Part shown: positions 1-5,228 of the stretch, in pieces
How positions within the stretch are numbered: the stretch's first letter is position 1
Layout: each line of letters begins with the position of its first letter
Assembly: GCF_938029485.1 (NCBI RefSeq)
Contig: NZ_CALHGC010000376.1
Span: 1-8,415 of the forward strand
Source: an uncultured Treponema sp.
GTDB taxonomy: Bacteria; Spirochaetota; Spirochaetia; Treponematales; Treponemataceae
Reading direction: 5' to 3'
DNA: 8,415 nucleotides
The notes under the pieces: model-generated
Database searches by the model: none
Seen by the model: only the letters and a program-made list of their open reading frames with translations
Told to the model about the DNA's origin: nothing
Made by a program: the position numbers and the translations under genes

Positions 1-2
1 TC

Positions 3-317
3 GTAAGCAAAGAACGCCGAACCGCTGATGGTATTACGTTTGACAGTATGGCAGAGATGAACCGATATCGTGAGTTGAAAATGCTTGAAAAATCCGGCGT
101 AATAGCAAGCCTTGAGCTACAGCCGAAATTCTTACTTATTCCAAAAACAGAAAAAGGCGGCAGAGCAGTCTACTACAAAGCCGACTTCAAATATACCAAA
201 GACGGCAAAACGATATACGAAGATGTCAAAGGCGTACAGACCGAAGTATACAAACTCAAGAAAAAACTACTATTCTATCACTATCCTGATATTTGCTTTT
301 TTGAAAATAAAGTATGA
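3..317 (+). CDS. DUF1064 family phage nuclease-like protein, 5' end cut by the window edge
   Basis: The 3' part of a gene whose reading frame is already open at position 3. The codons before the ATG at 48 encode VSKERRTADGITFDS, which matches the usual N-terminal DUF1064 motif (DGI-x-FDS before an ExxRY-type helix), so the ATG at 48 is an internal Met and the true start lies left of the window. The remaining protein has the family pattern: NRYRELK, then LELQPKF, then a YKADFKY strand and EDVKG. Counted from the internal Met, the Asp of ADF is residue 46 and the E-x-x-K of EDVK spans residues 58-61. These are plausible PD-(D/E)xK-type metal-site residues. Known of the family: small phage proteins in replication or recombination regions, predicted to be endonuclease or Holliday-junction-resolvase-like. 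Inferred role: DNA processing in phage replication. The stop at 315-317 comes just before the hicA promoter. Confidence 0.85.
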   Translation, partial: VSKERRTADGITFDSMAEMNRYRELKMLEKSGVIASLELQPKFLLIPKTEKGGRAVYYKADFKYTKDGKTIYEDVKGVQTEVYKLKKKLLFYHYPDICFFENKV

Positions 318-324
318 AAGATGC

Positions 325-353
325 TTGACATACGCATTATAAATACGTATTAT
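325..353 (+). promoter_or_regulatory. Near-consensus sigma70-type promoter for hicAB
   Basis: TTGACA at 325-330, a 17-nt spacer and TATTAT at 348-353. The expected transcription start, about 7 nt beyond the -10 box, falls at or next to the ATG of hicA at 360. The mRNA would then be leaderless or nearly so, and no Shine-Dalgarno sequence is visible upstream of that ATG. The promoter is the best match to consensus that I found in the window and gives the toxin-antitoxin pair transcription independent of the phage operon. Confidence 0.65.
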
Positions 354-356
354 AAA
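331..356 (+). repeat. Tandem 13-bp direct repeat over the hicAB promoter, candidate HicB operator
   Basis: Two adjacent 13-bp copies, TACGCATTATAAA (331-343) and TACGTATTATAAA (344-356), differ at one base. The second copy contains the -10 box. A 10-bp palindrome, AATACGTATT (342-351), spans their junction. HicB antitoxins with DNA-binding C-termini autorepress by binding promoter operators. The placement between -35 and the start codon fits that role, but no binding motif for this HicB is known to me. Confidence 0.5.
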
Positions 357-359
357 ATT

Positions 360-542
360 ATGACTGCAAAAGAAGTTTTAAAGCTATTAAACCAAAATGG
401 CTGGTATGTGCACGAAACAAAAGGTTCTCACTTTCAGCTCAAGCATCCTGAAAAGCAAGGAAAAATAACTATTCCTATGCACGGCGGTGATTTAAAACCA
501 GGCACTTTGAATAGTATCTTAAAACAAGCAGGATTAAAATAG
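360..542 (+). CDS. hicA: HicA family mRNA interferase toxin
   Basis: A 60-residue protein, the normal HicA length, when started at the ATG at 360. HicA folds as a small double-stranded-RNA-binding-like domain and cleaves mRNA in the cytoplasm. The signature region is present: helix TAKEVLKLLNQNGW, then KGSHFQL with the likely catalytic histidine His24, then ITIPMHGGDLKPGTLNSILKQAG. An in-frame ATG at 321 would add 13 residues, but it lies upstream of the predicted -35 box and extends past the family's usual N-terminus, so I reject it. No ribosome binding site is visible, consistent with leaderless translation. The TAG stop (540-542) overlaps the strong ribosome binding site of hicB, so the pair is translationally linked. 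Toxin-first order is common for hicAB. All key residues appear intact. Confidence 0.9.
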   Translation: MTAKEVLKLLNQNGWYVHETKGSHFQLKHPEKQGKITIPMHGGDLKPGTLNSILKQAGLK

Positions 543-546
543 GAGG
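541..546 (+). promoter_or_regulatory. Strong AGGAGG ribosome binding site of hicB
   Basis: AGGAGG lies 6 nt before the hicB ATG at 553 and overlaps the last two bases of the hicA stop codon. It fixes the hicB start at 553 rather than at the next in-frame ATG (562). The contrast with hicA, which has no visible site, would favour excess antitoxin. Confidence 0.75.
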
Positions 547-552
547 CGATAT

Positions 553-942
553 ATGCGTAAAATGACTTATTTAGCAGTTTTTGAGCCGGCAGGAAACGGT
601 GCCTATAGCGTCTATTTTCCGAATGTCTTAGGTTGTGTAAGTTACGGAAAAAACTTTCAAGAGGCGCAAGCAATGGCGCAAGAAGCGCTCGAATTACATA
701 TATACGGTATGGAAAAGGACGGTGATACGTTGCCTATCGAGACTTTTTCTGATATACAAACAAATGCAGGCGATATAGTATATGCAATTACTATTTATCC
801 TGATTTTGTGAAAAATCAAATGGATAATCGACGAGTTAAAACAAATTGTACTATTCCGTATACGCTAAAACGGAAAGCAGAAATGCAAGGTATAAATTTT
901 TCGCAAGTATTGGAAACTTCGCTAAAAGTAATGCTGCAATGA
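553..942 (+). CDS. hicB: HicB family antitoxin
   Basis: A 129-residue protein with the two-part HicB layout. Residues 4-60 form the partial RNase H-like fold: a TYLAVFEP strand, then GAYSVYFPNVLGCVSYGKNFQEA, then the helix AQEALELHIYGMEKDG. This part binds and blocks HicA. Residues 92-129 (VKTNCTIPYTLKRKAEMQGINFSQVLETSLK) have the strand-helix-helix pattern of a ribbon-helix-helix DNA-binding domain. The middle, residues 65-90, is a variable linker. The protein should neutralise HicA and, through its C-terminus, repress the promoter at 325-353. It follows hicA by 10 nt and starts from an AGGAGG site. On a prophage such a pair can stabilise lysogeny or act in abortive infection; the sequence does not show which. 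Confidence 0.9.
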   Translation: MRKMTYLAVFEPAGNGAYSVYFPNVLGCVSYGKNFQEAQAMAQEALELHIYGMEKDGDTLPIETFSDIQTNAGDIVYAITIYPDFVKNQMDNRRVKTNCTIPYTLKRKAEMQGINFSQVLETSLKVMLQ

Positions 943-960
943 ATATCGATTATCTACAGC

Positions 961-982
961 TGAAAATATAATTGTATTTTCA
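961..982. repeat. 8-bp inverted repeat in the hicB-ASCH intergenic gap
   Basis: TGAAAATA (961-968) and TATTTTCA (975-982) are exact reverse complements around a 6-nt centre. The element overlaps the proposed -35 box of the next gene. It is AT-only in most of its stem and lacks a following T-run, so an operator-like site is more likely than an intrinsic terminator. No protein is known to bind it. Confidence 0.4.
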
Positions 983-1000
983 TTGAGGATATGATATATT
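972..1000 (+). promoter_or_regulatory. Candidate promoter of the ASCH gene
   Basis: TTGTAT (972-977), a 17-nt spacer and TATATT (995-1000), with TG at 992-993 giving an extended -10 (TGATATATT). The predicted start, near 1007, is close to the AAGGA ribosome binding site at 1007-1011, so the leader would be very short. The surrounding DNA is AT-rich, which raises the chance of a false match. Confidence 0.4.
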
Positions 1001-1019
1001 TCATTTAAGGACAATAAAA

Positions 1020-1493
1020 ATGCAAGTAAAAGTATTAAGCGTAAAAAATCCTTTTGCCTATTTAATTCTGCAAGGCGGTAAAGATGTAGAAAACCGTACA
1101 TGGACTACCGATTACCGCGGCAGACTTTATATTCATGTAAGCGGCGATACGTTGCCGTTTTTGCCAGATGAACCGAATCTGACAGATGATTATGCTCGAA
1201 AACTTGAAATATTTTTAGATACTCTTGCAGCGTATTATTCTAAATGCGATATAGACAAAGGTGCTACCGTCGAAAGTTTTATGAATGCAGTTATTGATAA
1301 GCCTGAAATCTGGCTTTTAAAAAGTCAATCGATAATCGGTTATGTTGATTTAGTTGATATTATACAAAACAGCTCCAGTCCGTGGTCTATAGACGGACAG
1401 TATCACTGGATATTAAAAAATCCTACAGTTCTTGAAAATCCTATCCGGCAAGTTAAAGGCAGATTAGGATTATGGAATTATAACCTGCCTTAA
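1020..1493 (+). CDS. ASCH-domain protein
   Basis: A 157-residue protein of the ASCH superfamily, a PUA-like beta-barrel fold that binds RNA or modified nucleobases; some members are nucleases or acetylcytidine amidohydrolases. The N-terminal hallmark is clear: LSVKNPFAYLILQGGKDVENRTW (residues 6-28), then YRGRLYIHVS (32-41). The second half is also typical: SIIGYVDLVDI (104-114), SPW (120-122), YHWIL (128-132) and VKGRLGLW (145-152). Between them, residues 45-98 form a longer insertion than in minimal ASCH proteins, predicted to be partly helical. AAGGA at 1007-1011 lies 8 nt before the ATG. The gene stands alone, with 77 nt before it and 105 nt after, and is AT-rich like hicAB, which suggests independently acquired cargo. 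Specific substrate unknown. A role in nucleotide or RNA modification, or in phage-host conflict, is inference. Confidence 0.85.
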   Translation: MQVKVLSVKNPFAYLILQGGKDVENRTWTTDYRGRLYIHVSGDTLPFLPDEPNLTDDYARKLEIFLDTLAAYYSKCDIDKGATVESFMNAVIDKPEIWLLKSQSIIGYVDLVDIIQNSSSPWSIDGQYHWILKNPTVLENPIRQVKGRLGLWNYNLP

Positions 1494-1534
1494 CAACTAT
1501 CTTTCCTTAAAAGCATATCCTTATCTCATTTTAT

Positions 1535-1564
1535 TTGTGTTACGCACTGCGATTGGTTTACAAT
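1535..1564 (+). promoter_or_regulatory. Possible promoter upstream of the smORF/IbrAB-like operon
   Basis: TTGTGT (1535-1540), an 18-nt spacer and TACAAT (1559-1564). The expected start, near 1571, would fall inside the left arm of the hairpin at 1563-1600. A transcript starting here would therefore lose most of that stem, while read-through RNA would keep it. The match is only moderate. Confidence 0.35.
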
Positions 1565-1600
1565 AAAAACACTTGAACTTTTTTTAGGAGGTGTTTTTAT
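1563..1600 (+). promoter_or_regulatory. Hairpin covering the smORF ribosome binding site and start codon
   Basis: Bases 1563-1574 (ATAAAAACACTT) pair with 1589-1600 (AGGTGTTTTTAT) as a 12-bp stem with one G-U pair and a 14-nt loop. The right arm contains half of the AGGAGG ribosome binding site (1586-1591) and the first two bases of the ATG at 1599. Folding of this RNA should block initiation; opening it by a protein, temperature or an upstream ribosome would allow translation. The stem is seen directly; its function is inferred. It is AU-rich, so it may be weak. Confidence 0.5.
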
Positions 1601-1745
1601 GCTTTCATATTGCGGGAGACCTGTTATTTGTTTTGATGCTTCCGGCGGAGGCGGCGGTAGTTTTGCGCGAAGAATAGGCGTAGGAACTAAAAATAGTTTT
1701 ATCCTCAAAACAAAAGACGATAGGGGGCGTGTTCGTTACCGCTAA
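1599..1745 (+). CDS. 48-residue Gly-rich small protein or coupling leader ORF
   Basis: The ORF starts at the ATG at 1599, 7 nt after a perfect AGGAGG (1586-1591), and ends with TAA at 1743-1745. The product begins MLSYCGRPVICFDAS, has a run of five glycines at residues 16-20, and ends with a basic tail, TKDDRGRVRYR. It has two cysteines (C5, C11) and no obvious membrane segment or known domain. I do not recognise the family. Its stop is followed by CCT and then the ATG of the PAPS-reductase-like gene, in the same reading frame, and that gene lacks a good ribosome binding site of its own. Re-initiation after this small ORF is therefore the likely way the downstream gene is translated. It could be a functional small protein, a regulatory leader peptide, or the N-terminal piece of a once-fused protein. 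The strong ribosome binding site and the coupling argue that it is translated. Confidence 0.6.
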   Translation: MLSYCGRPVICFDASGGGGGSFARRIGVGTKNSFILKTKDDRGRVRYR

Positions 1746-1748
1746 CCT

Positions 1749-2399
1749 ATGAAAAACCTGTATGCGTCAATACAGTACATGGCGGAGAATATCAGCTCTG
1801 CCATTGTGCTTTATTCACTCGGAAAAGACTCAACGGTAATGCTGGACTTATTCAATAAGTTCATGAAGGGGCGGTATACGCCCGTTTTTTTATATTACTG
1901 TGAAAACCTCGAAAGCAAAAATAAAGTCATCCGTTATTACGAAAAGCGGTACAACATTAAGATTGAGCAGTATCCTCATTACGAAACAACGTACCTTATT
2001 TCACGAGAGGGGAAAAATATAAAGCGGCTAACAATGGCCGATACCTTCGCCGCATTGCGAGCAAAATATAATATTGAATACATAGCGTTAGGTTGGGAGG
2101 CTTGCGAGAGCTTAGCAAGAGCCTGTATGCTTAAAACCTTTGATAACGGCATTGATTGGAAATACAAAAAGCTCACACCCCTTCATATCTGGGCGAAAAA
2201 AGATATAGACAACTACATAAAACAAAACCGCCTCATCCTTGCGCCGGAAGTTTATTCCGGTTTTCGCAATATTGACATCTATAAAGGCGAATCTCTCGAA
2301 TGGCTTAAAAATAACTTTCCTGATGATTATCAAAAATGGGTAACAAAATACCCGATGGCGCAGGCTGATTTTATAAGGTGGCAGGAATATGGAAAATAA
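1749..2399 (+). CDS. PAPS-reductase-like (adenine nucleotide alpha-hydrolase) protein, IbrA-like
   Basis: A 216-residue protein of the PAPS reductase / ATP-pyrophosphatase group. The PP-loop is at residues 23-28 (SLGKDS, a variant of SGGKDS) after the strand AIVLY. LFNKFMKGRYTPVFLYY fits the next helix and strand. ALGWEACESLARACM (113-127) and the motif PLHIWAKKDIDNYI (144-157) are typical of phage members. It has only three cysteines (C51, C119, C126) and no CxxC pair, unlike iron-sulfur DndC proteins. Family members activate a substrate by adenylation, often for sulfur chemistry; the substrate here is unknown. The gene starts 3 nt after the 48-codon ORF and overlaps the ParB-like gene by 11 nt. 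That pairing matches phage-carried IbrA/IbrB. At 216 residues it is shorter than E. coli IbrA as I remember it. A canonical sulfate-assimilation role is unlikely in this setting. Confidence 0.8.
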   Translation: MKNLYASIQYMAENISSAIVLYSLGKDSTVMLDLFNKFMKGRYTPVFLYYCENLESKNKVIRYYEKRYNIKIEQYPHYETTYLISREGKNIKRLTMADTFAALRAKYNIEYIALGWEACESLARACMLKTFDNGIDWKYKKLTPLHIWAKKDIDNYIKQNRLILAPEVYSGFRNIDIYKGESLEWLKNNFPDDYQKWVTKYPMAQADFIRWQEYGK

Positions 2400-3150
2400 T
2401 AAGTTTGAAGTCTATCAAATACAAACGGTACAGCGCAGCAGCATCCACGAAGCTCCGTATAATCCGAGAAAAATATCGAACGAAGCCCGTAAAAAACTCA
2501 AAAAGGGCTTAAAAACGTATGGACTGGTTCAGCCGATAGTCGTCAACCGCAAGACAATGAATGTTGTCGGCGGACATCAAAAACTATCGATAATGGACGA
2601 GGAATATAAGTACCCGGCAAATGATTATTCTTTGCAAGTATCGATGATACAGGTAGACGAGGAAACAGAAGTAAAAATCAACATCTTTTTGAATAATCCC
2701 GCCGCTCAAGGCGAATGGGATAACGAGTTATTACAAGAAATAAAACTGTCCTATCCCGATATTGACTTTCAAAAAGACTTAGCCTTTGACATGTTGGATA
2801 TGCAGTATATTTTTGCCGGTTCAAGTCTCTTTGATGATGAAAACGACACCCTTTTTGACACCAAGCCTGAGCAGGAAGATATAGTTGATATGGTAGAAGA
2901 GGCGAAAAAAGCTGACCGTCTGAAAGCTGCGCGACAGGCGGAACGGGATATGCGCAAAGCCGATAACCGAAGCGATAACGACTATCAAGCAAAGTACGAT
3001 GACTACACGCTTACTCTCGTATTTGAAAACAATGCCGCAAAGCAGGATTTTTGCAAGAGGGCGCACATCGAAGCAAAAGAAAAGTTTGTAAAATCTTCAA
3101 TCCTTTATGACGTGGCGGATGGTAAAATCAACATGAGAGGACAACCGTAA
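2389..3150 (+). CDS. ParB/Srx-fold protein, IbrB-like
   Basis: A 253-residue protein. Residues 15-70 form a ParB N-terminal-like domain: YNPRKIS (24-30), helix ARKKLKKGLKTYG, GLVQPIVVN (45-53) and VVGGHQKL (59-66). The last corresponds to the ParB nucleotide-binding GERR box with altered residues. NIFLNNPAAQGEWD (98-111) is common in phage ParB-like proteins. Residues 145-200 are very acidic, then charged and probably coiled-coil (EEAKKADRLKAARQAERDMRKAD). Residues 203-242 form a small alpha/beta tail, YDDYTLTLVFENN. No helix-turn-helix follows the ParB domain and no ParA is adjacent, so plasmid-type partition is unlikely. AAGGTGG (2375-2381) precedes the ATG by 7 nt. The gene overlaps the PAPS-reductase-like gene by 11 nt and the small terminase gene by 1 nt (TAATG). 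Possible roles are transcription regulation, as reported for IbrB, or DNA modification or nicking near packaging. Confidence 0.8.
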   Translation: MENNKFEVYQIQTVQRSSIHEAPYNPRKISNEARKKLKKGLKTYGLVQPIVVNRKTMNVVGGHQKLSIMDEEYKYPANDYSLQVSMIQVDEETEVKINIFLNNPAAQGEWDNELLQEIKLSYPDIDFQKDLAFDMLDMQYIFAGSSLFDDENDTLFDTKPEQEDIVDMVEEAKKADRLKAARQAERDMRKADNRSDNDYQAKYDDYTLTLVFENNAAKQDFCKRAHIEAKEKFVKSSILYDVADGKINMRGQP

Positions 3151-3728
3151 TGGCTGAAAAATGGGAGCGGCAAGAGGGGGAAAGCGCGAAACAATACGCA
3201 TACTTTAAAACATTTCTTGACCTTGGTGCCTTGCGGACAATCCCAAAAGTGCAGGAAAAGTGTAGTAAAAGTGCATCATATTTGTCGAAATTGTCTGTAC
3301 AAAACAACTGGATAGCCCGTGCCGACGCTTACGACCGCTATATTGACGAAATTACCCGTAAGGAAAATATCGAAGCGATTAAGAAAACTAACAAAGAAAA
3401 CATACAGCTTGCGCAGGCGATAAAGTTTGTCGTGGGGAAAAAGGCAAAATTACTCATCGACAAGATAAAAGCTGCCGGAGAGAATACGGAAGGTTTAAAC
3501 GAAGTGATAAACGAAATATCGTGGAATGTCTTACCGCAGCTTGCGAATATGGCGGTTGAAATTGAGCGCAAAGCGTATGGCATGAATGAGGAAATCTTAA
3601 AAATATCTATAGGGGACAATTCCGGCATTGATGATATTGAAGTGAGTATATCGCTTAAAAAGGCGGCATTACGTGAAAAACTAATGCCGATTGAAGATAA
3701 GAATAACCCACAAAAGGATAACGCATGA
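3150..3728 (+). CDS. terS: Phage terminase small subunit
   Basis: A 192-residue protein. It begins WERQEGESAKQYAYFKTFLDLG, the common start of a large siphophage family of small terminases or DNA-packaging helix-turn-helix proteins. Residues 30-55 (TIPKVQEKCSKSASYLSKLSVQNNWIARADAYD) form the helix-turn-helix that would bind the pac or cos site. Residues 68-145 are helical and probably form the oligomer ring. The last 45 residues, which include acidic stretches, probably contact the large subunit. GAGAGGA (3135-3141) lies 8 nt before the ATG, which overlaps the stop of the ParB-like gene by one base. The stop overlaps terL (ATGA). Order and length fit the family. In phages of this type the packaging start site often lies within or near terS, but I could not identify it. 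Confidence 0.85.
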   Translation: MAEKWERQEGESAKQYAYFKTFLDLGALRTIPKVQEKCSKSASYLSKLSVQNNWIARADAYDRYIDEITRKENIEAIKKTNKENIQLAQAIKFVVGKKAKLLIDKIKAAGENTEGLNEVINEISWNVLPQLANMAVEIERKAYGMNEEILKISIGDNSGIDDIEVSISLKKAALREKLMPIEDKNNPQKDNA

Positions 3729-5227
3729 GAGCCGAACCGGTATCCCCACCAACACTGATAAAGACCGGCTGGAAGTGTATTGATGACAGGACGCTTACCG
3801 CTGATATGCTTAGAGGCGACAAGGAAGCGCAAGAAGCGTTTATCAATGCGCTTACCCCCGCAGAGCTTGACGCGCTGCCGTTCGACTGGGGCTTTTGGGC
3901 GAGGGATGATCAGCTTCCGCCTAGAGACTGGATCACGGGAGAAAAATACATCTGGTGCCTCCGCTGCGGACGCGGCTGGGGTAAGACACGGACAGCAGGG
4001 CAAGCAATCATAGAAGCGGTGAGAACGGGCAAGTACAAACATCTTTCGTTATGCGGAGCGACAGCCGAAGAGGTGCGCGATATTATGATTAACGGAGAGT
4101 CGGGGCTTGCCCGCTATTGCCCGCCTGATCTCGGTATGGTGTATAAGCCGTCGATAAAAAAAGTCTTTTTCAGCAACGGTGCAGTTATCAGTATTTTCTA
4201 CGGTTCAGAGCCGGAGAAATCCAGAGGGGCGCAGTCTGATGGGCTCTGGTGCGATGAAATACATAAATGGCAATATCCTGAAGAAACCTTTGATAACCTT
4301 CTTCTTGGCTTGCGCTTAGGGAGCAATCCTTTATGTGTGGTAACGAGTACCCCGAAACCGACAGCATTTACCAAGCGGCTGGAAGGACTGACAAACAGCG
4401 ACGGGAAACCCTGCGTACACGTAACCGTTGGCAGCACCTATGAGAATAAGTCAAACCTTTCTCCCGCATTTATTAGCACGATTGTGTCAAAGTACGAAGG
4501 GACCCGTTTAGGGCAGCAGGAACTCTACGCGCAAATTCTTGACGATAACCCCAATGCCCTCTTTAAAAAAGACTGGATAGAAAACAACAAAGTTGACGCT
4601 TTACCGCTTGTTGCAAACCGATACCGTATTGTTGTCAGCGTCGATCCTGCGGCAAGCCATTCGGCAGATTCAAACCATACCGGTATTATCACGGTATTAG
4701 AGGGGGCTGCCCCTGAACGGCTTATCAGCGCCGCTGCTATTCAGCACAAAAACGAAAGCCACTACTACGTGTTAGCGGATGCGTCTCTTATCGGAACACC
4801 CCATCAGTGGGGCTTAACGGTAAAAGCTATGGCAGAAATGCAGAAAGCAGATACGGTTGTCATCGAAGACAATCAAGGCGGCGACATGGTAGAAAGCACG
4901 CTTATCAACGCAGGGGTAACGCAGCGTATTCAGCGTGTGCGGGCAGTGCATTCAAAACTGGCACGAGCGCTTAACTCATCAACCCTCTGCGAACAGGGTC
5001 GCATTCACTTCTACCGGAACCCGCTTTCCTATAACGCGGAACACGGAACGGATCCGCTGGATATGTTAGAAGATGAATTATGTAACTGGCAGCCGGGCGA
5101 CGATAGCCCCGACCGCATGGACGCATTCGTTCACGCAATCAATTATTTAAAACCCGATTTAAAAGACTTAGCGCAGGAAGATAAAGCAAAAAGAGCATTG
5201 TTTAATGTTCTGGGAGGCGGAGTATAA
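3725..5227 (+). CDS. terL: Phage terminase large subunit (packaging ATPase and nuclease)
   Basis: A 500-residue terminase_6-type motor that translocates DNA into the prohead through the portal and cuts the concatemer. Walker A is GRGWGKT (residues 82-88). Walker B is GLWCDEIH with D177 and E178. The coupling motif is VVTSTPKP (205-212). The C-terminal RNase H-like nuclease has VSVDPAA (D307), VVIEDNQGG (E381, D382) and SPDRMDAFVHA (D463, D466), so all acidic metal ligands are present. The length is normal and no frame break is seen. AAGGA (3714-3718) lies 6 nt before the ATG, which overlaps the terS stop by 4 nt. G+C is clearly above that of the hicAB region, exceeding 50% in the ATPase part by hand count. 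It is the most certain call in the window. Confidence 0.97.
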   Translation: MRAEPVSPPTLIKTGWKCIDDRTLTADMLRGDKEAQEAFINALTPAELDALPFDWGFWARDDQLPPRDWITGEKYIWCLRCGRGWGKTRTAGQAIIEAVRTGKYKHLSLCGATAEEVRDIMINGESGLARYCPPDLGMVYKPSIKKVFFSNGAVISIFYGSEPEKSRGAQSDGLWCDEIHKWQYPEETFDNLLLGLRLGSNPLCVVTSTPKPTAFTKRLEGLTNSDGKPCVHVTVGSTYENKSNLSPAFISTIVSKYEGTRLGQQELYAQILDDNPNALFKKDWIENNKVDALPLVANRYRIVVSVDPAASHSADSNHTGIITVLEGAAPERLISAAAIQHKNESHYYVLADASLIGTPHQWGLTVKAMAEMQKADTVVIEDNQGGDMVESTLINAGVTQRIQRVRAVHSKLARALNSSTLCEQGRIHFYRNPLSYNAEHGTDPLDMLEDELCNWQPGDDSPDRMDAFVHAINYLKPDLKDLAQEDKAKRALFNVLGGGV

Positions 5228-5228
5228 C

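Noticed and set aside
48..50. ATG at 48 as the start of the DUF1064 gene
   Set aside because: The frame is open to position 3 and the upstream codons encode the conserved DGITFDS motif, so the gene begins left of the window.
321..323. ATG at 321 as the start of hicA
   Set aside because: It would add 13 residues not typical of HicA, has no ribosome binding site, and lies upstream of the predicted -35 box.
961..982. Intrinsic terminator after hicB
   Set aside because: The stem is almost all A-T and is not followed by a T-run.
1526..1708. Minus-strand open frame encoding a run of prolines
   Set aside because: The prolines are the reverse complement of the glycine run of the + strand smORF, which has a perfect ribosome binding site; nothing comparable supports the minus-strand frame.
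1599..1745. Mu Com-like zinc-binding translational activator
   Set aside because: Only two cysteines, not arranged as CxxC pairs, and no similarity to Com; only the regulatory layout is reminiscent.
2389..3150. Plasmid-type ParB partition protein
   Set aside because: No helix-turn-helix after the N-terminal domain, no neighbouring parA and no parS-like site seen; the neighbour is a PAPS-reductase-like gene.
3338..4042. Long open frame of 234 codons on the minus strand across terS and terL
   Set aside because: It lies antisense to two well-supported genes, has no recognisable domain, and its openness follows from the codon bias of the + strand genes.
5205..5207. ATG at 5205 as the portal start
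   Set aside because: It overlaps terL by 23 nt without a ribosome site, whereas the ATG at 5229 has GGAG 6 nt before it and follows the terL stop by one base.
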